A stretch of DNA of 30,686 bases, taken from contig JBHHWI010000023.1 of NCBI GenBank assembly GCA_046756445.1, positions 1 through 30,686 on the forward strand, written 5' to 3'. Shown piece by piece: positions 16,347 through 24,869 of this stretch. Each line of letters begins with the position of its first letter. Position 1 is the stretch's first letter. A model generated the notes under the pieces. It saw only the letters and a list, made by a program, of their open reading frames with translations. It was not told where the DNA came from and ran no database searches. The DNA comes from JACZWL01 sp046756445 (GTDB lineage Bacteria; Pseudomonadota; Gammaproteobacteria; Steroidobacterales; Woeseiaceae). The translations under genes and the position numbers were made by a program.

Positions 16347-17697
16347 TCCTGTTCGGAGGAATCGTCACCTGTATCTGGGCGCCACCCATCGCTGATTGTC
16401 CGACCCTGACTTCGCCAGCGTAAGCCCGCGCGATGTCACCGACCACGGCGAGGCCGATACCGTGACCGGGGGCCGATTCATCGAGGCGAGTGCCGCGTTG
16501 CAGCAGCTCGTCGGCCGCATTATCGGGGATGCCGGGCCCGTCATCTTCCACGGTCATTAGCATGCCACCGTCGGCGGCCGCAGGCCGAATCGTAAACGAC
16601 ACCCTCGAGTCGCACCACTTGCAGGCATTATCGAGCAGGTTGCCGGCAAGTTCGAGGAAATCACCCGTATCTCCGCGGAATTCGGCGTTCTGCGTCACGC
16701 TGATGTCGATCGCCGGGTCTTTCTCGCTGTAGACCTTCACGAGCCCGTCGACCAGGCGCGACAATTCCGACTCCATGCGCACCGGTGTTGCCCCGATTGC
16801 GTCCGCGGCGCTCGCTGCCGGCTTTCTGAGCTGGTAACGCACGATTTCCGTCATCTGTTCGATCTGCGGTTCCAGCTGATCGGTCAACTTCCGGGAGTTT
16901 TGGCGAGTCAGGACCGCACGCATCGCCGCCAGAGGTGTTTTCAGGCTGTGCGCGAGGTTGTCGAGCGTCTGCCGGTAGCGATCCGAGCGGGCCCGTTCGC
17001 TTCCAATCAGCAGGTTCATGTTGCGGGCCACGCCGGCGAGCTCCGTCGGAAAGCCCTCGGAAAGCGACTGCCGATCGCCCTCCTCTATCTCGCCGATTTC
17101 CTGCTCGATCTGGCGCAGCGGCCGCAACATGCTCCGCATCAGCAGTGAGATCGAGAACAGCAGAATGATTGCAATTGCGCCGAACCAGGTAAACAGCTGC
17201 CGCCGAAATCGCGCCAACTGTGCGTTGAAAGAGTCGAGACTTTCGGCAACGTAGAAAATGTAAGGTTCAAGCCGGCCATCCGCCAGCTCCCACTCGACCG
17301 CGAGGCTGAGCGTCAGCAACGGCGTACCGTCGTCCATGACCCGGCGCGAGAACTGCTGCTCACCCGGGTCGGGCACCGGGCCGTGGGGCAGTTCCAGTCC
17401 GAGCGACGACGGCGAACGCCACAGGTGGTTGCCGTCAAAATCCTGCAGGTCGGCGTACAGGCCGGATCCGAAGTTACCGAAGCGGGGCTCGGGAAGGCTT
17501 GCCGGCATCTCCAGTGCGCCGCGTGCGTCAGGCTCCGCGGCTGCCAGCAATGTCATCAATTGTCCGTCGAGAATGTCTTCCCGGGCTTTTTCGCCGGCGG
17601 CACGGAAAGCGATGTCGAGCACGGCAATGGTCGCGCCGAAGAAGACCAGGAGCAGAACGAAAACGGAGATCAGCAACCTGGCACTGAGTGAAGACAT
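16330..17697 (-). CDS. phoQ: PhoQ-like sensor histidine kinase
   Basis: A 455-residue inner-membrane kinase. TM1 (8-30), a periplasmic sensor of about 135 residues, and TM2 (168-187) are followed by a HAMP-like linker and a dimerisation domain with H250 in LAHSLKTPLA, the H-box typical of PhoQ. The ATPase domain has N-box NLLDN (353-357), DDGPG (385) and GHGIGLA (411). The periplasmic part shows no long acidic cluster like that of E. coli PhoQ, so the signal may differ. It lies 8 bases after the regulator gene, and its end overlaps the convergent slipin gene. Confidence 0.88.
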   Translation of the reverse strand: MSSLSARLLISVFVLLLVFFGATIAVLDIAFRAAGEKAREDILDGQLMTLLAAAEPDARGALEMPASLPEPRFGNFGSGLYADLQDFDGNHLWRSPSSLGLELPHGPVPDPGEQQFSRRVMDDGTPLLTLSLAVEWELADGRLEPYIFYVAESLDSFNAQLARFRRQLFTWFGAIAIILLFSISLLMRSMLRPLRQIEQEIGEIEEGDRQSLSEGFPTELAGVARNMNLLIGSERARSDRYRQTLDNLAHSLKTPLAAMRAVLTRQNSRKLTDQLEPQIEQMTEIVRYQLRKPAASAADAIGATPVRMESELSRLVDGLVKVYSEKDPAIDISVTQNAEFRGDTGDFLELAGNLLDNACKWCDSRVSFTIRPAAADGGMLMTVEDDGPGIPDNAADELLQRGTRLDESAPGHGIGLAVVGDIARAYAGEVRVGQSAMGGAQIQVTIPPNRTTDLP

Positions 17698-17705
17698 CTG
17701 AGAGC

Positions 17706-18392
17706 TTACGTGTCCTGATTGCGCTCAAGCGCAAAGCGGTAGCCGCGCCCCCGCAGGGTTTCGATAGGCTTGAGCGTGTTGTCGGGATCCATTTTCTTGC
17801 GCAGTCGGCCGATGAATACCTCGATGACGTTGCTGTCTCGCTCGAAGTCCTGGTCGTACAGGCGGTCCGTCAGCTCCGTCTTGGATATGACCTCGCCGGC
17901 CCGGATCATCAGGTGCTCGATGATCTTGTACTCATAACTGGTGAGCTCTATCGCCTTGTCATCGACAGTCAGTTCCTGTCGCGACGTATCCAGCATGACC
18001 GGCCCCGCGCTCAGGGTGGACGATGCCCAGCCTCCACTGCGACGGAGCAACGCATTGACGCGCGCGGTGACTTCTTCGAAATGAAACGGCTTCACTACAT
18101 AGTCGTCCGCGCCGGCGCTGAGACCGTCTACTTTATCCTGCCAACGATCGCGGGCGGTCAGGATCAGGATCGGGTAGGTCTTGCCCTTCTCGCGCAGTTG
18201 ACGTATGAGGTCCATCCCGGAGATTTCGGGCAGTCCGAGGTCGACGATTGCGAGGTCGACCGGGTACTCGAGCGCGAAGTACAGGCCCTCCCTGCCGTCC
18301 GCCGCCTGCTCGACGCCGAAGCCCGCATCCGCGAACTGGCTGCACAGGGCCTCGCGCAGGGTGGCGTCGTCTTCGATTACCAGTAGTCGCAT
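17706..18392 (-). CDS. phoP: PhoP-like OmpR-family response regulator
   Basis: A 228-residue regulator. The receiver domain has the acidic pair E7-D8/D9, phospho-acceptor D51, T79 and K101. The C-terminal winged helix ends VIEVFIGRLRKKMDPDN ... ETLRGRGYRF, as in PhoP and relatives. It is second in a three-gene unit: PepSY protein, regulator, kinase. The target genes cannot be read from the window, though the envelope protein at 18842 is a nearby candidate. Confidence 0.9.
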   Translation of the reverse strand: MRLLVIEDDATLREALCSQFADAGFGVEQAADGREGLYFALEYPVDLAIVDLGLPEISGMDLIRQLREKGKTYPILILTARDRWQDKVDGLSAGADDYVVKPFHFEEVTARVNALLRRSGGWASSTLSAGPVMLDTSRQELTVDDKAIELTSYEYKIIEHLMIRAGEVISKTELTDRLYDQDFERDSNVIEVFIGRLRKKMDPDNTLKPIETLRGRGYRFALERNQDT

Positions 18393-18411
18393 GGGCTCAG
18401 GCCGATTCGCC

Positions 18412-18747
18412 TCAAGGCTTCCTGGTGCGACCGTTGATCTTCCGGGTCTTTACCTTGCCGTCCTCGGTCAGGAACTTGATGTGATGGACTTCGCGCTTGC
18501 CCCGGAGCTTGGTCTCGGCGTTGAGGATCCTGCACCTGCATTGTCGTTTGACCATCTCGACGGCCTGAGACAGGGTCGGTCCGTCGCTCTGGGCAAGCTT
18601 GAGCTCCCGTTCGCGTTCGCCGTCACCGACTGCTGCTTGCGCGATCTGCTCGAGCAGGTCGCCAATCTCGTAGGAGCCGGCCGTCGCCCGGGGTCCGCTC
18701 CCGAGGGCGATAACGAGCAGCAGGATTGTCGCGAAGGATTTCATCAT
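18412..18747 (-). CDS. Secreted PepSY-domain protein
   Basis: A 111-residue protein. A signal peptide (about 1-23, ending ATA-G) precedes a small domain: TLSQAVEMVKRQ, an unusual CRC motif, then a beta-rich basic tail HHIKFLTEDGKVKTRKINGR. This layout is that of PepSY-domain periplasmic proteins often encoded just upstream of PhoPQ-like pairs, where they may modulate the sensor. Two adjacent ATGs (18747, 18744) could serve as start, preceded by GAGTGAGAG. It is 19 bases upstream of the regulator gene. Confidence 0.75.
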   Translation of the reverse strand: MMKSFATILLLVIALGSGPRATAGSYEIGDLLEQIAQAAVGDGERERELKLAQSDGPTLSQAVEMVKRQCRCRILNAETKLRGKREVHHIKFLTEDGKVKTRKINGRTRKP

Positions 18748-18810
18748 CTCTCACTCGGCGGTAGGCCCGGATACTGCAATCATCCAAACATGTGGCGCTG
18801 ATTGCAACGA

Positions 18811-18831
18811 AGCCGGTCACGGCGACCGGCT
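18811..18831 (-). terminator. Hairpin after the glycine-zipper gene
   Basis: AGCCGGTC, a 5-base loop and GACCGGCT form a perfect 8-bp stem 10 bases beyond the stop of the gene at 18842. No T-run follows on the minus strand, so the hairpin may stabilise the 3' end rather than terminate. Confidence 0.4.
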
Positions 18832-18841
18832 CGTCGCCCGT

Positions 18842-19414
18842 CTACTGCGCCGGCCTTACGTCAACCCGGATCCGCAGCCTCTTGCCGGGATCGGTGGGCA
18901 TCCGTGTCGCATACTTCTGGCCGTTGTACACGTAAATCACACGATAGCCGTCGATACGCTCTTCCTCGTGCTCCCTGTAGGTGGTTTCACATCGGCGCAC
19001 CGGCTGAGCGTGTCGGGTCGTGACATAGCCGCCCGCCTTGGCGGTGGCGACGTCGCTGCCGATCGCGGCCCCGGCCAGCGTCCCGAACACCGTGGCTGCG
19101 TCCCTGTGATGTCCGTGACCGAACTGATTGCCGATGACCCCGCCGATGATCGCGCCGACCAGCGCGCCACCAGCCGCGCCCTTCGGGCGCTGCGCGACCG
19201 TGTAGTACTCGGTGTCCTCCCAGCACTCCCTGACCGGTGTGGTAACCGTGACATAGCGGATAAGCGGTTCGGAACTGATGACGCGTGCATAGTCATAGAC
19301 CGCATCCGACCGACTGTAGGTGCTCGATTCGTGGTCCGCTGTCGCCGGCGCCGCGGCGAGTCCGAGCGACAGCAACGTACTGGAAAGAAGTGCAATCCGG
19401 GCTTTGATTTTCAT
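18842..19414 (-). CDS. Glycine-zipper 2TM envelope protein
   Basis: A 190-residue exported protein. A signal peptide cleaves after ATA (residue 26). A middle region with an outer-envelope YTVAQRPKG segment leads into a glycine zipper (GALVGAIIGGVIGNQFG, about 83-99), then a second Gly/Ala stretch and a basic C-terminal beta domain. Family members (Rick_17kDa/YMGG-like) insert in or line the outer membrane. Function is unknown. A good ribosome site (GGAGTAAGG) supports the start. An inverted repeat CCGGTCT/AGACCGG (19443-19478) lies just upstream and could be an operator. Confidence 0.8.
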   Translation of the reverse strand: MKIKARIALLSSTLLSLGLAAAPATADHESSTYSRSDAVYDYARVISSEPLIRYVTVTTPVRECWEDTEYYTVAQRPKGAAGGALVGAIIGGVIGNQFGHGHHRDAATVFGTLAGAAIGSDVATAKAGGYVTTRHAQPVRRCETTYREHEEERIDGYRVIYVYNGQKYATRMPTDPGKRLRIRVDVRPAQ

Positions 19415-19442
19415 GACCTTACTCCGTTGTCCGACAGCTGCC

Positions 19443-19478
19443 CCGGTCTTCCGGAGCGTGGTACGGAGAATAGACCGG
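19443..19478. promoter_or_regulatory. Inverted repeat upstream of the glycine-zipper gene
   Basis: CCGGTCT (19443-19449) and AGACCGG (19472-19478) are perfect 7-bp arms separated by 22 bases, located 29-64 bases before the start codon at 19414. The spacing is long for a dimer site, so it may be an RNA hairpin in the leader instead. Confidence 0.3.
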
Positions 19479-19534
19479 AACCAATGAACGCTGCCTGAAC
19501 AGTAAGGCCGGTTTTTCCCTTCAAGCTGAACGGC

Positions 19535-20329
19535 TTATGAATCAGCCCGGCCCGACGCCCTGGTCTTTGCCGCCTGCCACATTGCTTCGAGCGAATCGAT
19601 GTCGAAATCGGTCAGGGATGCACCACTATCCCGGACATCGGCCTCCATTTGCCGAAACCGTCGCTCGAACTTGCTATTGGCGCGCACCAGTGCCTGCTCG
19701 GCGTCGATACCGAGGTGCCGGGCCAGATTGACGATGGCAAACAACAAATCGCCCAGCTCCTCGCTCACCCGGTCTTTCGCGGCGCCCTGCTGCGCGGCAT
19801 CGAGCTCCCTGAGTTCCTCATCGATTTTCCGCCGCACGCCGTCCGCGTCCGGCCAGTCGAAACCGGTCGTTGCCGCCCTCCTGCCGAGTTTTGCGGCGCG
19901 ACGCAGGGCCGGCAGGGAATTCGCGACGCCATCGAGCGCGCTGTCATCCGCGCCGCTCTGCTTCTCCGAGGCCTTGATTCGTTCCCAGCTTCCCGGTTCG
20001 GCCCCACGCGCCCTTTCAGCCTCGCTGCCGAAAACATGGGGGTGCCGGCGAACCATTTTGTCGCAGATGGCCCGGGCCACCGTATCGAAATCGAACGCGC
20101 CCACCTCGGCAGCCATCTGGGCGTGAAACACGACCTGGAAAAGCAAATCTCCCAGTTCGTCACGCAGTGCGGGCAGGTCGTCACGGGCAATGGCATCCGC
20201 GACCTCGTAGGCCTCCTCGACCGTATAGGGGGCGATGCTCGCGAAATCCTGCTCGCGGTCCCACGGACAGCCTGTCTGCGGGTTTCTCAAGCTCGCCATA
20301 ATCTCAAGTAAATTCTCAATAGAGCTCAT
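19535..20329 (-). CDS. mazG: Nucleoside triphosphate pyrophosphohydrolase MazG
   Basis: Hydrolyses nucleoside triphosphates to monophosphate and pyrophosphate, acting as house-cleaning and, in E. coli, modulating the stringent response. At 264 residues it matches E. coli MazG (263). The N-terminus MSSIENLLEIMASLRNP leads to GCPWDREQ, IAPYTVEEAYEV and ELGDLLFQVVFHA, with a second MazG repeat (LRELDAAQ ... ELGDLLFAIVNLARHLG). The start lies 8 bases after nudL in an A/T-rich stretch with no ribosome site, implying coupling to nudL. Confidence 0.95.
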   Translation of the reverse strand: MSSIENLLEIMASLRNPQTGCPWDREQDFASIAPYTVEEAYEVADAIARDDLPALRDELGDLLFQVVFHAQMAAEVGAFDFDTVARAICDKMVRRHPHVFGSEAERARGAEPGSWERIKASEKQSGADDSALDGVANSLPALRRAAKLGRRAATTGFDWPDADGVRRKIDEELRELDAAQQGAAKDRVSEELGDLLFAIVNLARHLGIDAEQALVRANSKFERRFRQMEADVRDSGASLTDFDIDSLEAMWQAAKTRASGRADS

Positions 20330-20337
20330 AACTATAT

Positions 20338-20964
20338 TTAATTCAAAAGAATTATCCTGAGGGCGACCAGCATATTCGCGGTGGCGCCCCAGATGCGCCG
20401 CGACGCATAGTTGAACTCAACGATCGGCACCGTCACGCCGTGCAATTCCCTTTGCGACAGCTCCTCGTTGGCTTCGTCCAGCAGGAATGACAGGGGGACT
20501 TCGAAGGCATGCTCGACCTCGGTGCGGTCCAGCGTCAGGGCAATCGTGGGCTGCACCAGCCCTACGGTCGGGGTAACCGCGAACCCGGTGACCGTGAGCA
20601 TCGGTTGCAGGTATCCCGTGATGTCTACCTGTTCGGGCCGGATACCCACTTCCTCATAGGTTTCCCGAAGCGCGGTGGCGCTGATATCGGCGTCGGCCGC
20701 CTCCATGCCGCCCCCCGGGAAACTGATCTGGCCCGCATGATGTTTCAGGTCCGCGGCTCGTTGCGTCAGCAGGACCGAGAGGCCTTCGCTGCGATCGATG
20801 ATCGGGATCAGGACCCCGGCCGGCTTCAGGTCGTCGCACATCCTGCGGCGCAGGTGCTCGGGCCACTCCCGGCTGCGTGGCGGCATCGTGACGGCCAGCG
20901 GATCTGCGGGCATTCGCGTGTCAGCCATTCGCTCACGAATGTATCCGGCGGTGAGTCGGGGCAT
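20338..20964 (-). CDS. nudL: CoA pyrophosphatase (NudL-type Nudix hydrolase)
   Basis: A 208-residue Nudix protein. It has the CoA-pyrophosphatase signature LLTQRAADLKHHAGQISFPGG followed by a Nudix box ending RETYEEVGI. As in E. coli NudL, the first glutamate of the box is replaced by a neighbouring aspartate. It would cleave CoA to phosphopantetheine and adenosine 3',5'-bisphosphate. The ATG at 20964 lies 4 bases after the fumC stop. A longer frame to 21009 overlaps fumC and is less likely. Transcribed with fumC and mazG. Confidence 0.88.
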   Translation of the reverse strand: MPRLTAGYIRERMADTRMPADPLAVTMPPRSREWPEHLRRRMCDDLKPAGVLIPIIDRSEGLSVLLTQRAADLKHHAGQISFPGGGMEAADADISATALRETYEEVGIRPEQVDITGYLQPMLTVTGFAVTPTVGLVQPTIALTLDRTEVEHAFEVPLSFLLDEANEELSQRELHGVTVPIVEFNYASRRIWGATANMLVALRIILLN

Positions 20965-20968
20965 GGGA

Positions 20969-22357
20969 TCAGTTCTTGATGCCGCCTTTTGCCAGCGCAG
21001 CCGGATCAAGCAGCCGGTCCAGCTCCTCGTCGGTGAGATCGGTCATCTCCCGCGCCACGTCCCGGACCGGTCGGCCTTCGGCATAGGCCTTTTTGGCCAC
21101 CGCCGCACCTTTCTCATAGCCGATGACGGGATTCAGCGCCGTGACCAGAATGGGGTTGCGATCCAGGGCGCGATCCAGGCCGGCCTGATTGACCGTGAAA
21201 CCCGAGATCGCCTTGTCCGCGAGACAACTACTTGCGTTGGCGAGCAATTCGACGCTCTGCAAGAGATTGTGCGCGACCACCGGCAGCATGACGTTGAGCT
21301 GAAAATTGCCGGACTGGCCGGCTATCGTAATTGTCGTATCGTTGCCGATGACCTGCGCGCAGACCATCGCAACGGCCTCGGGCACGACCGGGTTGACCTT
21401 GCCGGGCATGATGCTGGAACCGGGCTGCAGCGCCGGTAGCTCGATCTCGGCCAGGCCGGCCAGCGGGCCGGAATTCATCCAGCGCAGATCATTGGCTATT
21501 TTCATCAGGCTGACGGCCAGGACTCTCAGTTGCCCCGAAGCCTCGACGGCGGTGTCCTGGCTGGAGAGACTCTCGAACAGGGAATCGGCCTGGGTGAGCC
21601 CGAAGCCACATTTCTCGCTCAGCAGCACAGCGACCTTCTTGCCGAACTGCGGGTGGGCATTGATGCCGGTGCCGACCGCCGTCCCGCCCTGGGCCAGCGC
21701 GCACAAGCGTCTCATCGCGTCGTCGAGCCGGTCGATGCCGTGCTCGACCTGCGACCGCCAGCCGTCGATTTCCTGGCCGAGGGTCACCGGCATCGCATCC
21801 ATGAGATGCGTGCGCCCGGTCTTGACGACGGATGCGCATTCTTTGCTCTTCTTTCGCAGTGTTTTCGCCAGCTGCCGCAAGGCAGGCAACAGGCGGTCGT
21901 GGATGCTCATCGCAGCGCTCAGGTGAACGCACGTGGGTATCACGTCGTTGCTGCTCTGGCTCATATTGACGTCATCATTCGGATGGATGTCCGAGCCGAG
22001 CGCCTCCGACGCCAGCCGCGCGATGACTTCGTTGGCGTTCATGTTGGAGCTGGTGCCGGAACCGGTCTGGAACACGTCGATCGGGAAATGCTCGTCATGT
22101 CGTCCATCGGCGACTGCCAGAGCGGCCTTCTGAATCGCCCTGGCCTTGTCGGTCGTCAGCAGACCGAGTTCGGCGTTGGCGCCCGCGGCGGCCCACTTGA
22201 CCAGGCCGAGCGCCGCGATGAACTGGCGGGGCATCGTGAGTCCACTGATCGGGAAGTTCTCGACCGCCCTCTGGGTTTGAGCGCCCCACAGGGCCTCTGC
22301 AGGTACTTTCAGTTCACCCATGCTGTCGCGTTCCGTTCGATATGACCGGTCACTCAT
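20969..22357 (-). CDS. fumC: Class II fumarate hydratase
   Basis: Iron-independent, tetrameric interconversion of fumarate and malate in the TCA cycle. The 462 residues are normal for FumC. The superfamily signature GSSIMPGKVNP lies near residue 313, and TGSGTSSNMN, SSNDVIPTCVH and GRTHLMDAMPVTLGQE are all present. ATG 22357 is the likely start (AAGGA upstream); a TTG just before it is open but unnecessary. It is first in an apparent fumC-nudL-mazG unit and diverges from purB, a member of the same enzyme superfamily. Confidence 0.96.
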   Translation of the reverse strand: MSDRSYRTERDSMGELKVPAEALWGAQTQRAVENFPISGLTMPRQFIAALGLVKWAAAGANAELGLLTTDKARAIQKAALAVADGRHDEHFPIDVFQTGSGTSSNMNANEVIARLASEALGSDIHPNDDVNMSQSSNDVIPTCVHLSAAMSIHDRLLPALRQLAKTLRKKSKECASVVKTGRTHLMDAMPVTLGQEIDGWRSQVEHGIDRLDDAMRRLCALAQGGTAVGTGINAHPQFGKKVAVLLSEKCGFGLTQADSLFESLSSQDTAVEASGQLRVLAVSLMKIANDLRWMNSGPLAGLAEIELPALQPGSSIMPGKVNPVVPEAVAMVCAQVIGNDTTITIAGQSGNFQLNVMLPVVAHNLLQSVELLANASSCLADKAISGFTVNQAGLDRALDRNPILVTALNPVIGYEKGAAVAKKAYAEGRPVRDVAREMTDLTDEELDRLLDPAALAKGGIKN

Positions 22358-22428
22358 CAAACCCGTTTCCTTACAATGATGGGTCCTTGACGCTTTTCAA
22401 GCGGCGCAACCGCTGTCAGCCGATGGTG

Positions 22429-22434
22429 TATGAT
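22429..22434 (+). promoter_or_regulatory. Candidate -10 box of purB
   Basis: TATGAT lies 33 bases before the purB start in the fumC-purB divergent region. No good -35 hexamer is spaced correctly, so this would be a weak or activated promoter. Confidence 0.35.
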
Positions 22435-22466
22435 TCGCGCTTTGCGCCCTCAAGTCCAGCCCGCAT

Positions 22467-23837
22467 ATGGATCAGACAAATCCAAGAGCATTGTCCCCGG
22501 TGGATGGCCGGTATGCGGGCAAGGTCGATATGCTGCGCGCCATATTCAGCGAACACGGTCTGATTCGCTTCCGCGTGCTGGTCGAGCTTCGCTGGCTGCA
22601 GTGGCTGGTGGACGAGCCGGACATCAGCGACCTGGCGCCACCGTCGCCGCTCATGAAGGACTTGCTGAATCGGATCGCCGATGATTTTTCCGCCGACGAT
22701 GCCAAACGTGTCAAAGCGATCGAGGCGAATACCAACCACGACGTCAAGGCCGTCGAGTACTTTGTGAGAGAGAGGATCGGCAGCGGCGCCGATGTCGGCA
22801 ATCTTGCCCACTTCGTTCATTTCGCCTGCACGTCGGAGGATATCAACAACATCGCTTACGCGCTGATGTTGCGCAAGGCCCGTGACGAGATCCTGCTCCC
22901 CCGGATGAAGGGATTGCTTGCGGGGCTCGGCAGGGTTTCAGCCGACAACGCCGATCTGCCGATGCTGTCACGTACCCATGGACAAGCCGCAAGTCCGACC
23001 ACCCTCGGCAAGGAAATGGCGAATTTCGTCGCCCGTCTCACCCGCGCGCGTGATCAGTTTGCCGGCGTCGAGGTGCGGGCCAAGTTCAATGGTGCCGTCG
23101 GAAACTTCAACGCCCATGTCGCTGCCTATCCGGATGCCGACTGGCCCGGCATCAGCGGCCGCTTCATCGAGTCTCTGGGATTGCAGCCAAATCTGCACAC
23201 GACACAGATCGAACCGCATGACTGGATTGCCGAGTACGCGCATGCGCTGATTCGTTTCAACACAATCCTTATTGATCTGTGCAGGGATGTCTGGGGCTAC
23301 ATCTCGCTTGGCTATTTCCGGCAGCGCCTGGCAAAAGACGAAGTCGGATCATCGACCATGCCGCACAAGGTCAATCCCATCGATTTCGAAAATGCGGAGG
23401 GCAACCTGGGTCTGTCGACGGCGATGCTGAATCACTTCGCGATCAAGCTTCCTGTCTCCCGTTGGCAGCGAGACCTTTCGGATTCTACCGTACAGAGAAA
23501 TCTCGGCGTCGCGATTGCTCACGCGTTGATATCCATCGACTCGTGCCTCGAGGGACTCGGCAAAATCCAGGCCGACCCTGTTGCGATTCAGGAAGATATC
23601 GATGCACGCTGGGAAGTCCTCGGTGAGGCCGTACAGACCGTGATGCGCCGCTACGGGATATCGGAACCGTATGAAAAGCTGAGGACACTGACTCGCGGCA
23701 AGCCGGTGACGCGGGAAATGATGCACGACTTCGTGCAGTCCCTGGAAATACCGGATGAAGCCAAGAAAAGGCTTCTCGACTTGACGCCGGCGACCTATAC
23801 GGGTCTCGCCGGCACGCTTGCAAGAATCGATCCCTGA
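22467..23837 (+). CDS. purB: Adenylosuccinate lyase
   Basis: Acts twice in purine synthesis, cleaving SAICAR and adenylosuccinate with release of fumarate. The 456 residues begin ALSPVDGRYAGKV, typical of the E. coli type. Catalytic segments are TSEDINN, SRTHGQAASPTTLGKE and the signature GSSTMPHKVNP near residue 294. The fumarate it releases is the substrate of the divergently encoded FumC. hflD, which sits between purB and mnmA in E. coli, is missing here. Confidence 0.97.
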   Translation: MDQTNPRALSPVDGRYAGKVDMLRAIFSEHGLIRFRVLVELRWLQWLVDEPDISDLAPPSPLMKDLLNRIADDFSADDAKRVKAIEANTNHDVKAVEYFVRERIGSGADVGNLAHFVHFACTSEDINNIAYALMLRKARDEILLPRMKGLLAGLGRVSADNADLPMLSRTHGQAASPTTLGKEMANFVARLTRARDQFAGVEVRAKFNGAVGNFNAHVAAYPDADWPGISGRFIESLGLQPNLHTTQIEPHDWIAEYAHALIRFNTILIDLCRDVWGYISLGYFRQRLAKDEVGSSTMPHKVNPIDFENAEGNLGLSTAMLNHFAIKLPVSRWQRDLSDSTVQRNLGVAIAHALISIDSCLEGLGKIQADPVAIQEDIDARWEVLGEAVQTVMRRYGISEPYEKLRTLTRGKPVTREMMHDFVQSLEIPDEAKKRLLDLTPATYTGLAGTLARIDP

Positions 23838-23908
23838 TCCGAGCGTCGATGAACCCGCGCGGCCGGCCGGCCAGCGAACCCCCGATCTCCTGATGTGAGA
23901 GCCTGCTG

Positions 23909-24340
23909 ATGCAACATAATACGTTCACCACCCGGCGTGCCGTCTGGCAGGAGGATCGCGAAGACCTCGAATACATTCGACGCCAGGTATTCGTCAATGA
24001 ACAGAAAATTCCCGAGTCCGAGGAATGGGATGACGAGGATGAGAAGAGTTCTCATGTGCTCGCATTCTCCGAAAAACGTGACGTAGTTGGCACAGGGCGT
24101 CTGGAGCCGGCCGGTAAGATTGCAAGACTGGCGGTAGTGGCGGAATACCGTGGACAGGGCGTGGGTTCTGCGATGCTGACTCGACTGATAGAGGAAGCAC
24201 GTAATCGGGGCTTTAGTCAGGTTTACCTGCACTCGCAAACGCATGCGCTGAATTTTTACAAGAAATTCGGCTTTGTCAGCGACGAAGAAATATTTTCTGA
24301 AGGTGGCATACCGCATGTCCTGGTCCGCCTAGCTCTGTAA
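23909..24340 (+). CDS. GNAT-family N-acetyltransferase
   Basis: A 143-residue single GNAT domain. The acetyl-CoA binding loop is RGQGVGSAM (81-89), preceded by the strand IARLAVVAEY. The C-terminal HALNFYKKFGFVSDEEIFSEGGIPH is characteristic of ElaA/YjcF-like members. The substrate is unknown. It lies 71 bases after purB and 11 bases before the next gene, with which it probably forms an operon. Confidence 0.88.
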   Translation: MQHNTFTTRRAVWQEDREDLEYIRRQVFVNEQKIPESEEWDDEDEKSSHVLAFSEKRDVVGTGRLEPAGKIARLAVVAEYRGQGVGSAMLTRLIEEARNRGFSQVYLHSQTHALNFYKKFGFVSDEEIFSEGGIPHVLVRLAL

Positions 24341-24351
24341 CGCGGTACATC

Positions 24352-24849
24352 ATGGAACAAGTTCGGGAAAAAGGTCGTCGCTGGGTCATCTCGACTCAAG
24401 AGGAAATGCGACAGGCCGTCATCGATGTCTCCGGTGAGGCGAGCCGTAAAATATCCATATTCACGCACGATCTGGAACCGGGAATCTACGATGACCCGGA
24501 TTTCCTCGAGGTCGTCAAACGCCTCTGTCTGTCGCAGACCTACGCCAGAGTCCGTGTCCTGATCGCGAACCCGACTCGTGCAATCAAGAACGGCAATAAC
24601 TTCGTTCATCTTGGCCGACGCCTGAACACTTACATAGAGTTCCGGCATGTGCGAGAAGACCTACGAACTCATGCAGAGTCATTCTGCATCGCCGACGAGG
24701 TCGCCCTCGTCTATCGCCTGCAAGCCAGTCGTTGGGAAGGCATTGCAGATACCCATGAACCCGCAGTCGCCAAATTGTATGGAAAAATGTTTGACGAAAT
24801 CTGGCAAGCCAGCGAAGTCGAAATAGAATTCCGTCAACTCGGCATCTGA
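24352..24849 (+). CDS. Uncharacterised PLD-like (DUF7931-type) protein
   Basis: A 165-residue cytosolic protein with no signal peptide. The arrangement of ISIFTHDLEPGIYDDPDFLEVV, a VRVLIANP strand and the later EDLRTHAESFCIADE recalls half of a phospholipase D-type fold. The HxK active-site motif is not intact, so catalysis is doubtful. I believe it matches a family seen in gammaproteobacteria downstream of, or fused to, a GNAT acetyltransferase; that rests on memory, not a search. The immediate spacing to the GNAT gene supports a joint role. Confidence 0.65.
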   Translation: MEQVREKGRRWVISTQEEMRQAVIDVSGEASRKISIFTHDLEPGIYDDPDFLEVVKRLCLSQTYARVRVLIANPTRAIKNGNNFVHLGRRLNTYIEFRHVREDLRTHAESFCIADEVALVYRLQASRWEGIADTHEPAVAKLYGKMFDEIWQASEVEIEFRQLGI

Positions 24850-24869
24850 GCACACAAGATTGCCGCGTT

